NCBI GenBank assembly: GCA_902629575.1
Contig: CACORJ010000001.1
Span: 62,001 to 126,000 of the forward strand
Reading direction: 5' to 3'
DNA: 64,000 bases
From: an uncultured Pelagibacteraceae bacterium
GTDB taxonomy: Bacteria > Pseudomonadota > Alphaproteobacteria > Pelagibacterales > Pelagibacteraceae
Below are positions 54,231 to 61,809 of this stretch, piece by piece (position 1 is the first letter of the stretch; every line of letters starts with the position of its first letter). A model generated the notes under the pieces. That model was not told the DNA's origin, searched no databases, and worked only from the letters and a program-made list of their open reading frames with translations. The position numbers were made by a program, and so were the translations under genes.

Positions 54231-57200
54231 ATGATTGAAAAATTATTAGTTCCTGACATTGGTGATTTTGAAAATGTAGAGGTGATTGAGATTTTGGTTA
54301 AGTTGGGTCAAGAAATAAAGATAAACGACCCAGTAGTAACAATTGAAAGTGATAAATCTAGTGTAGAGGTACCTTCAACGATTTCTGGAAAAGTAGAAAC
54401 TATTAATGTTAAGATTGGTGATAAAGTTTCAAAAGGAGATTTACTTTTGAATATTCTTAATTTAAGTCAAAATGCTTCATCATCAAAAGTTATACCTAAA
54501 GATACTGAAAACTTGATACAAGAAGCAGAAAATTATCTTGAAAGAAACAAGACGGAAAAATTTCAAAGAGAAGAAACTTTTAAAGAAAAAACTGAAATAA
54601 TTCAAATTAAAAAAGGTGGGGATATAGATCCTTTGGAAACAAAAGAATGGCTTGAGTCTTTATCAGCTGTAATTGAAAAAGATGGGAATCAGAGAGCACA
54701 TTATTTGATTAAGGAGCTAATTAATAAGGCCTACATGGAAGGAGCTAATATTCCTTACACACAAAATACCCCCTATATAAACACAATTCCAGTGAGTGAA
54801 GAAAAAAAGTCTAACGGTGATCAAAATATAGAAAGAAGAATTAGATCACTTATCAGATGGAATGCTGCTGCTATGGTTGTGAGGGCAAATAAAAAGCATC
54901 CAGAACTTGGAGGTCATATAGGAACTTTTGCATCAGCTGCCACACTTTACGATGTTGGCATGAACCATTTTTGGAGGGCAAAAAATAATAAGTTTGGTGG
55001 AGATCTTATCTATTTTCAAGGACACAGTGCGCCTGGTATGTATGCGAGAGCTTTCCTTGAGGGAAGACTTAATGAAAAACAACTTGATAGCTTTAGACAA
55101 GAAGTTAACCCAGGAGGACTATCATCTTACCCTCATCCATGGTTAATGCCAAATTTTTGGCAGTTTCCGACAGTCTCAATGGGATTAGGGCCCATGCTAG
55201 CTATTTATCAGGCAAGATATATGAAATATTTAATTAATAGAGGTTTAATTAAAGATGAGGGAAGAAAAGTTTGGTCATTTTTAGGAGATGGTGAGATGGA
55301 TGAACCAGAGTCGCTTGGTGCTATAGGTTTAGCCGCACGAGAAAACTTAGATAACTTAATATTTGTTATTAATTGCAACCTCCAGAGATTAGATGGACCT
55401 GTGAGAGGAAATGGGAAAATTATACAAGAGTTGGAAGGTATTTTTAGAGGAGCCGGATGGAATGTTATTAAAGTTATTTGGGGTTCTTATTGGGACCCAT
55501 TATTAGCTAATGACAAAACAGGACACTTGATTAAAACAATGAATGAAACTGTAGATGGTGAATATCAAGCAATGAAAGCTAGAGATGGTGCTTATGTAAG
55601 AGAAAAATTTTTTGGAAAGTATCTTGAAACTAAGGAATTAGTATCAAGTCTTTCAGACAAAGATATTTGGAGATTAAATAGAGGTGGTCATGATCCACAC
55701 AAAGTTTTTGCAGCTTATGATAAAGCATCAAAAAATATAGGTAGTCCAACAGTTGTGATAGCAAAAACAATTAAAGGTTATGGAATGGGTAAAAGCGGAG
55801 AAAGTGTAAATACCACGCATCAAACTAAAAAATTAGATATTGACGATCTAATGTATTATAGAGACAGGTTTGATGTTCCATTGACTGATGATCAAGTAAG
55901 AAATATTGAATATTATAAACCTGATCAAAATTCTCAGGAGATAAAGTATATAAAAGAGAGAAGACTTAAACTTGGTGGCTTTATTCCAGAGAGAACTACT
56001 TATGCTAAGCCAATTAAAGCACCTCCAAAAAATATTTTTGATAATATGAAAGAGTCTACTGGTAAAAAAGAAATGTCAACAACTATGGCATTAGTAAGAA
56101 TGTTAACAAGCTTACTAAGAGATAAAAATGTAGCACCAAGATTAGTTCCAATAATTCCTGATGAAGCAAGGACCTTTGGTATGGAGGGCTTTTTTCAAAA
56201 AGTCGGAATTTATGCGCATGAGGGACAAAAATACGAACCCGAGGATTCTGCACAATTGAGCTCTTATAGGGAGGATAAAAGTGGCCAAGTGCTTGAAGAA
56301 GGTATAACTGAAGCTGGTGCCATGTCTTCTTGGATTGCTGCAGGCACATCTTACACTAACCACGATATTGAGATGGTTCCTATTTATTTGTTTTATTCAA
56401 TGTTTGGTTTTCAAAGAATAGGAGATTTTGCCTGGGCAGGAGCTGATAGTCAATCTAGAGGTTTTCTTATTGGAGCAACGGCTGGAAGAACTACCTTGGC
56501 TGGAGAAGGTCTCCAACACCAAGACGGACATAGTCATTTGCTTGCTTCCACGATACCTAATTGTAAGTCTTATGATCCAACATATCATTATGAACTTGCG
56601 GTTATCTTCAGGGAAGGACTAAAGCGAATGCACGAGAAAAAAGAAAATATTTTTTATTATATCACAACCATGAATGAAAATTATCCTCATCCTGATATGC
56701 CAAAGGAAAAATCTTGTGAGGAAGGAATTTTAAAGGGCATGTATAAAATTAAAGACTTTGATAAATACAAAAAAACTAAAATCCAATTTTTAGGTTCTGG
56801 ATCTATTTTAAGGGAAATGATTGCAGGTGCTGAAATATTACAAAAAGAGTACCAAATTGACAGTGAAGTTTGGAGTGTTACTAGTTTTAATGAATTAAGG
56901 AGAGATGGTTTAGAAGTTGAAAGGTATAATCTTCTGAACCCAGATAAAGAACCTAAAAAATCATATGTTGAAAGCTGTTTAGGTAAAACAGAGGGACCTA
57001 TTTTAGCTGCCTCTGATTATATGAGAATGAATTCAGATCAAATCCGACCTTATATAGATAAAAGTTTTTATTCATTAGGAACAGATGGGTTTGGTCGTAG
57101 CGATACAAGAAAAAATTTAAGAAAGTTTTTTGAAGTCGATAAAGAACATATTGTTACCTACGGCTTAAGTGTTTTAGCAAAAGAACAATTAATTACTTCT

Positions 57201-57269
57201 AAATACGTAAATGACGCGATTAAAAAATATAAAATTGATAAAGAAAAACCAATGCCAACAAAATTGTAA
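54231..57269 (+). CDS. aceE: Pyruvate dehydrogenase E1 (homodimeric AceE type) with N-terminal lipoyl domain
   Basis: 1012 aa. The first ~80 residues are a complete lipoyl domain with the modification site ESDKSSVEVPS (Lys42) and the family's G-D-x-V-x-x-G-D ending. A charged linker (80-125) follows, then full-length AceE, starting IDPLETKEWLESLSAVIEKDG. AceE motifs are HIGTFASAATLYDVGMNHFW, the thiamine diphosphate motif FLGDGEMDEPES...NLIFVINCNLQRLDGPVRGN, and the C-terminal RFFEVD-type domain. AceE is normally about 890 aa without a lipoyl domain. It oxidatively decarboxylates pyruvate. ATG 54231 is preferred over TTG 54228. It adjoins aceF (TAATG). Confidence 0.95.
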   Translation: MIEKLLVPDIGDFENVEVIEILVKLGQEIKINDPVVTIESDKSSVEVPSTISGKVETINVKIGDKVSKGDLLLNILNLSQNASSSKVIPKDTENLIQEAENYLERNKTEKFQREETFKEKTEIIQIKKGGDIDPLETKEWLESLSAVIEKDGNQRAHYLIKELINKAYMEGANIPYTQNTPYINTIPVSEEKKSNGDQNIERRIRSLIRWNAAAMVVRANKKHPELGGHIGTFASAATLYDVGMNHFWRAKNNKFGGDLIYFQGHSAPGMYARAFLEGRLNEKQLDSFRQEVNPGGLSSYPHPWLMPNFWQFPTVSMGLGPMLAIYQARYMKYLINRGLIKDEGRKVWSFLGDGEMDEPESLGAIGLAARENLDNLIFVINCNLQRLDGPVRGNGKIIQELEGIFRGAGWNVIKVIWGSYWDPLLANDKTGHLIKTMNETVDGEYQAMKARDGAYVREKFFGKYLETKELVSSLSDKDIWRLNRGGHDPHKVFAAYDKASKNIGSPTVVIAKTIKGYGMGKSGESVNTTHQTKKLDIDDLMYYRDRFDVPLTDDQVRNIEYYKPDQNSQEIKYIKERRLKLGGFIPERTTYAKPIKAPPKNIFDNMKESTGKKEMSTTMALVRMLTSLLRDKNVAPRLVPIIPDEARTFGMEGFFQKVGIYAHEGQKYEPEDSAQLSSYREDKSGQVLEEGITEAGAMSSWIAAGTSYTNHDIEMVPIYLFYSMFGFQRIGDFAWAGADSQSRGFLIGATAGRTTLAGEGLQHQDGHSHLLASTIPNCKSYDPTYHYELAVIFREGLKRMHEKKENIFYYITTMNENYPHPDMPKEKSCEEGILKGMYKIKDFDKYKKTKIQFLGSGSILREMIAGAEILQKEYQIDSEVWSVTSFNELRRDGLEVERYNLLNPDKEPKKSYVESCLGKTEGPILAASDYMRMNSDQIRPYIDKSFYSLGTDGFGRSDTRKNLRKFFEVDKEHIVTYGLSVLAKEQLITSKYVNDAIKKYKIDKEKPMPTKL

Positions 57270-58534
57270 TGTCCAAGAAAAATATTAAAGTACCAAATAT
57301 TGGTGAATTTAAAGATGTAGAGGTCATTGAAGTTTTGATAAAAAAAGGTCAAAAAATAAAAAAAAATGATCCGTTAATAACTATTGAAAGTGATAAATCA
57401 AGTGTAGAGATACCATCATCAGATGAAGGTACAGTAATTTCTTTAAATGTTAAAATAGGAGATAAGGTATCCGAGGGTGATAAAATTATAGAAATTGAAG
57501 CTGAGGAAGAATTTAAAGGTATAGAAGTTGAAAAATCACCGAAAATTCAATTATCAAAAGAGGTAGATAAAAAAGAAATTAAAGAGAACAAAGAAACTGA
57601 AAATATAATAATTAAAAATGTTTTAACAAGAACTTCTGCATCACCAAAAGTTAGGAAATTTGCAAGGGAGCTTGGAATAGATATCAACAAAGTTTCTGGT
57701 AGTGAAAGGCAGGGAAGAATTACCGAAAGTGATGTAAAGTTATTTGTTGCTACAAAATCTAGTAAAAGTTTTAAAAACCAAAATGTAACAGATCAAAAAA
57801 TTAAACTAGAATATTCTCATTCTGAATTTGGAGAAGTAGAAATTAAAGATATTCCAAGAATAAAAAAATTATCATCTAAATATTTAATAAATTCCTGGTC
57901 CAAAATTCCTCATGTAACAAATCATGATGAAGCTGATATAACTGAATTAGAAGAATTTAGAACTTCACTCACAGATATATATTCTGGAGAAAAAAAAAAA
58001 ATTACTCCACTAGCTTTCATCGTAAAAGCATTAACAGTATCATTAAAAAAATTTCCAAATTTTAATACTTCAATAGACGAAATCGAAAATGGTAAAATGA
58101 CAGTTAAAAAATATTTTCATGTTGGTATTGCTGTAGATACTCCTAATGGATTGATGGTTCCAAAATTAAGAAATGCTGATAATAAAAATATTTCTTTAAT
58201 AAGCACAGAGCTAAAAAAAATAAGTCAGCAGTGTAGAGATCTTAAAATTGATAAAAAAGAGTTATTTGGAGGTTCTATGACTATAACTAGCTTAGGAGGT
58301 ATTGGAGGCTCATTTTTCACTCCTATTGTAAATTATCCTGAGGTCGCAATTTTAGGAGTAGGTAGAGCAGAAAAAAAACAAGTATTTATTAATGGAAAAT
58401 TTGTTACGCGTACTATGTTGCCACTATCTTTATCTTATGATCACAGAATTATTGATGGTGCAGAAGCCGCTCGTTTTAATAATGAATTAAAAGAAAACCT
58501 TGGTAAAAACTTTGCATATAAGTTAGCAGTTTGA
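57269..58534 (+). CDS. aceF: Pyruvate dehydrogenase E2, dihydrolipoyl acetyltransferase
   Basis: 421 aa. One lipoyl domain (1-80, ESDKSSVEIPS, Lys43), a charged linker, a peripheral subunit-binding domain (about 125-160, TSASPKVRKFARELGIDINKV), then the catalytic domain (195-421) with IPHVTNHDEADIT and the active-site SYDHRIIDGAEAARF near 390. Its lipoyl domain is very like that fused to AceE, suggesting one arose by copying. It starts on the aceE stop. With E1 it turns pyruvate into acetyl-CoA; the E3 (lpd) gene is not in this window. Confidence 0.96.
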   Translation: MSKKNIKVPNIGEFKDVEVIEVLIKKGQKIKKNDPLITIESDKSSVEIPSSDEGTVISLNVKIGDKVSEGDKIIEIEAEEEFKGIEVEKSPKIQLSKEVDKKEIKENKETENIIIKNVLTRTSASPKVRKFARELGIDINKVSGSERQGRITESDVKLFVATKSSKSFKNQNVTDQKIKLEYSHSEFGEVEIKDIPRIKKLSSKYLINSWSKIPHVTNHDEADITELEEFRTSLTDIYSGEKKKITPLAFIVKALTVSLKKFPNFNTSIDEIENGKMTVKKYFHVGIAVDTPNGLMVPKLRNADNKNISLISTELKKISQQCRDLKIDKKELFGGSMTITSLGGIGGSFFTPIVNYPEVAILGVGRAEKKQVFINGKFVTRTMLPLSLSYDHRIIDGAEAARFNNELKENLGKNFAYKLAV

Positions 58535-58542
58535 TTAAAATT

Positions 58543-59436
58543 ATGTCTAAGAGCGTTTCATTGTTAAGTGCTTTATTGTGCACATTTATTTGGGGAACCA
58601 CATTCATTGCTCAAGATACTGGTATGGATGACATAGGCCCATTTACATTTAATGCTGTTAGATTTTTTGTAGGTTTTTTAGCAATTCTTCCTTTAGCATT
58701 ATTATTTGAGACTAAAAAATTAAGAATAGAGTTTAAAATAGGTTTTAGACATTTTATTATTCTATCTTTTTTAATTGGATTATCATTATTCTTAGGCTCG
58801 GCATTGCAGCAAGTAGCGCTGCTTTATACAGATGTAGCTAATGCTGCCTTCTTTACAATTTTTTATGTTCCTATGGTGCCAATTATTATTTTCATATTTA
58901 AAAGAGACTTATTACATTGGAGTGTATGGCCCTCAGTAATTTTATGCTTAATTGGTGGATATCTTTTAACCAATTTTTATGATGCTAAAGTTAGACTTGG
59001 AGACACATTGGTTGTTCTTGGAGCATTATTTTGGAGCACCCATATTATATTTACTGGCATGATTGTTAAAAAATATAACTTACCTTTAACATTAGGTGCA
59101 ATCCAAACTTTAATGGTAGCTTTATTTTCTTTCATCATTGGTTTGATTTATGAAGAATTTATAATTGAGAATATTTTCAATGAGATAGACTCTATTCTTT
59201 ATGCTGGGATTTTATCAGGAGGTTTTGCATTTGTTCTACAAATTTACGCTCAAAAAAATATAACACCTGCACCAGCAGCAATAATTTTTTCTTTAGAAGG
59301 TGTTTTTGCAACTATCGCAGCATGGTTTTTATTAAGTCAAATTTTAAATTTTAATAATATATTAGGGTGTTTGTTCATCTTATGTGGTGTTTTAATTTCT
59401 CAACTATTACCCTTAATGAGGAAAATAAATTACTGA
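58543..59436 (+). CDS. EamA-family drug/metabolite transporter
   Basis: About 297 aa from ATG 58543, with ten predicted membrane helices in two EamA repeats (about 5-135 and 145-290). The start has CTFIWGTTFIAQDTG, and the second repeat has GALFWSTHIIFTG. DMT permeases export or import small metabolites; the substrate cannot be read from sequence. It begins 8 bp after aceF and may be in that operon by position only. Its 3' end overlaps the convergent uppP by 24 bp. Confidence 0.88.
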   Translation: MSKSVSLLSALLCTFIWGTTFIAQDTGMDDIGPFTFNAVRFFVGFLAILPLALLFETKKLRIEFKIGFRHFIILSFLIGLSLFLGSALQQVALLYTDVANAAFFTIFYVPMVPIIIFIFKRDLLHWSVWPSVILCLIGGYLLTNFYDAKVRLGDTLVVLGALFWSTHIIFTGMIVKKYNLPLTLGAIQTLMVALFSFIIGLIYEEFIIENIFNEIDSILYAGILSGGFAFVLQIYAQKNITPAPAAIIFSLEGVFATIAAWFLLSQILNFNNILGCLFILCGVLISQLLPLMRKINY

Positions 59437-60186
59437 TAATAAAATTAGACCAACTAATATTCTATAAATTACGAATACATTTAAAGAAAAATTACTCACA
59501 TATTTTATAAAATATTTAACTGTGATAAATGAGAAAATAAATGAAAAGGTAATTGCAATTAATAATAAATAATTAAATTCAACAGATTGTTGTATAGCAT
59601 CTCTAAGACCTAAAAAGCTAGCGCCGGCTAAGGCGGGTATAGATAATAAAAAAGCAATTTTACTTGAGTCGACTCTATTAAATTTTAGAAAGCGAGCAGC
59701 TGTTAAAGTTATTCCTGCTCTACTTACACCTGGTACGAGTGCTAAAATTTGAAATAGTCCTATAAATAATATTGTTTTTATATTTAAGTTACTTGATATA
59801 TTTAATTTCATATCTCTTTTGTCTGATAAAAATAGAACCAAACCAAAAAATAAAGTTGTCCATACAATAATTTCTATATTTCTCAAAAGATTTACAATAA
59901 CAGTCGAATATATTATATACCCAAAAATTATAAGAGGTATCGAGCCAATTAAAATCAAAACTAATAGATTTTGATTTTTTCTCAAATTTAGTAAATCTTT
60001 TTTAAAGTAATAGATTATTGCAATCAAAGAACCTAAATGTAGACCAATATCAATAAATAAAGAGCTTGAGCTAAAATCATAAAAATTTGATATCAAGATT
60101 AGATGAGCTGAGGAGCTAATAGGCAAAAACTCAGAAATTCCCTGTACTGCAGAGAGAATTAGGATTTCTATAAAATCTTGAAACAT
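59413..60186 (-). CDS. uppP: Undecaprenyl-diphosphatase UppP (BacA)
   Basis: 257 aa membrane enzyme with about eight helices. Both signature regions are present: QGISEFLPISSSAHLIL near residue 15 and PGVSRAGITLTAARF near 155. Glu in the first and Ser-Arg in the second belong to the active site. It recycles the lipid carrier of peptidoglycan synthesis by dephosphorylating undecaprenyl diphosphate, functionally linked with MurJ. It may confer basal bacitracin tolerance. It overlaps the EamA gene at its 3' end. Confidence 0.96.
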   Translation of the reverse strand: MFQDFIEILILSAVQGISEFLPISSSAHLILISNFYDFSSSSLFIDIGLHLGSLIAIIYYFKKDLLNLRKNQNLLVLILIGSIPLIIFGYIIYSTVIVNLLRNIEIIVWTTLFFGLVLFLSDKRDMKLNISSNLNIKTILFIGLFQILALVPGVSRAGITLTAARFLKFNRVDSSKIAFLLSIPALAGASFLGLRDAIQQSVEFNYLLLIAITFSFIFSFITVKYFIKYVSNFSLNVFVIYRILVGLILLSVIYFPH

Positions 60187-60294
60187 AAAGATGTCGTAAC
60201 TTAAAAAATACTCATTTCAAACAATTCGATTTAATCATAATAGGTATGCAAATAATAAATTTCCTATATTCTATGCTAAATAATGGCAATTATA

Positions 60295-60311
60295 GGTCAT
60301 AATTACTGACC
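60295..60311. promoter_or_regulatory. LysR-type-like dyad upstream of gltD
   Basis: GGTCA (60295-60299) and TGACC (60307-60311) are perfect inverted complements separated by seven bases. The inner TCATAATTACTGA fits the T-N11-A pattern of LysR-type regulator sites. A TATAAT at 60342-60347 gives a predicted start near 60354, so the dyad would be centred near -51, a place typical of activators. It is not an NtrC site (TGCACC/GGTGCA). Confidence 0.5.
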
Positions 60312-60341
60312 CAAATAATAGTTTTATTAATAAAAACAATG

Positions 60342-60347
60342 TATAAT
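60342..60347 (+). promoter_or_regulatory. -10 element (TATAAT) of the gltD-gltB operon
   Basis: A perfect TATAAT lies 23 bp before the gltD ATG. The -35 region, about 60319, is a poor match, in keeping with a promoter that needs an activator, possibly at the dyad 60295-60311. Confidence 0.5.
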
Positions 60348-60369
60348 TTGCCAGAAATTTAGAGATTCT

Positions 60370-61809
60370 ATGACTAATAAAATGTTAAAATTTGTAAAAA
60401 TAGGTCAACAAACTCCACCTAAAAGGGAGACTGTAACTAGAAAAAAGGATTTTAATGAGATCTATGATGAATTCGTTAAGAAAAAAGCTGAGGAACAGTC
60501 GAGCAGATGTTCTCAATGTGGAGTTCCATTCTGCCAGGTACATTGTCCTTTAAGCAATAATATACCAGATTGGTTAAAACTTACAGCTGAAGGGAGATTA
60601 AAAGAGGCCTATGAATTATCTCAAAGCACTAATAATATGCCGGAGGTATGTGGTAGGATTTGTCCTCAAGATAGATTGTGTGAAGGTAACTGCGTAATTG
60701 AACAATCAGGTCATGGAACGGTAACTATTGGTTCAGTTGAGAAATATATTAATGATACTGCGTGGGAACAAGGTTGGGTAAAACCAATTTCTTTAAAACA
60801 TGAGAAAGAGCAAAGTGTTGGAATAATTGGTGCCGGTCCAGCAGGTTTAGCAGCTGCTGAGCAGTTAAGAAAAAATGGATATAAGATTACCGTTTATGAT
60901 CGATATGATCGTGCAGGTGGATTGTTAATTTATGGTATTCCAAATTTCAAACTTGAAAAACATGTTGTTGAAAGAAGAACGAAGTTACTAAAAGATGGCG
61001 GTATAAAATTTGTTCAAAATTTTGAAGTTGGTAAAGATGCAACGTTAGAACAGTTACGAAAAAAACATGATGCAATTTTAATTGCTACAGGTGTATATAA
61101 ACCAAGAGAAGTTGAATTACCTGGTAACGATTTAGCAAATATTTTTCCAGCAATGGAATTTTTAACAGCTTCAAATAAAAAAGGATTAGGTGATAAAGTA
61201 GATTTATTTGACAAAGGAATTTTAAATGCTGAGGGAAAAAATGTTGTTGTAATAGGCGGTGGTGATACAGCTATGGATTGTGTGAGAACTTCTATAAGAC
61301 AGAAAGCAAAGTCTGTTAAATGTTTATATAGACGGGATAAAGAAAATATGCCTGGATCTGCTAGAGAAGTTGCGAATGCAGAAGAGGAAGGTGTGGAGTT
61401 TGTTTGGCTCTCAAGTCCAAAAGAATTTAGAGGAAAAAACAAAATTGAAAATTTAGTTGTTAACCAAATTGAATTAGGTGAACCAGATGAGTCAGGAAGA
61501 CGTAAACCTGAAATTAAAGAGGGTTCAGAATTCAACATAAAGGCTGACATGGTAATCAAAGCTCTTGGATTTGATCCAGAAAATTTACCATCATTATTTG
61601 ATGTACAAGAATTACAAGTAACAAAATGGGGAACAGTTAAAACCGACTTTGATACAATGGAAACAAATCTAAAAGGTGTTTTTGCTGCAGGAGATATTGT
61701 AAGAGGAGCCTCGTTAGTAGTATGGGCGATTAAAGATGGAAGAGATGCAGCTTCTTCCATGAAAACATATTTAGAAAGTATGGAACTAAAAAAAACAAAA
61801 GTAGCATAA
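60370..61809 (+). CDS. gltD: Glutamate synthase small subunit (NADPH)
   Basis: 479 aa. The N-terminal Fe-S region has SQCGVPFCQVHCPLSNNIPDW and CGRICPQDRLCEGNC, cysteines for 4Fe-4S centres. The FAD-binding GIIGAGPAGLAAAEQL is near residue 157, the NAD(P)H-binding VVIGGGDTAMDCVRTSIR near 295 and a final AAGDIVRGASLVVWAIKDGR near 443. It delivers electrons from NADPH to GltB, where glutamine and 2-oxoglutarate give glutamate. It is the first gene of the pair here, whereas enteric bacteria have gltB first. The stop overlaps the gltB start (TAATG). Confidence 0.97.
   Translation: MTNKMLKFVKIGQQTPPKRETVTRKKDFNEIYDEFVKKKAEEQSSRCSQCGVPFCQVHCPLSNNIPDWLKLTAEGRLKEAYELSQSTNNMPEVCGRICPQDRLCEGNCVIEQSGHGTVTIGSVEKYINDTAWEQGWVKPISLKHEKEQSVGIIGAGPAGLAAAEQLRKNGYKITVYDRYDRAGGLLIYGIPNFKLEKHVVERRTKLLKDGGIKFVQNFEVGKDATLEQLRKKHDAILIATGVYKPREVELPGNDLANIFPAMEFLTASNKKGLGDKVDLFDKGILNAEGKNVVVIGGGDTAMDCVRTSIRQKAKSVKCLYRRDKENMPGSAREVANAEEEGVEFVWLSSPKEFRGKNKIENLVVNQIELGEPDESGRRKPEIKEGSEFNIKADMVIKALGFDPENLPSLFDVQELQVTKWGTVKTDFDTMETNLKGVFAAGDIVRGASLVVWAIKDGRDAASSMKTYLESMELKKTKVA

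Noticed and set aside
61014-61760. Long (248-codon) open frame antisense to gltD
   Set aside because: It lies fully within the well supported gltD, and its translation is low in complexity (Ser/Pro-rich) with no family features; it is a codon-bias shadow.
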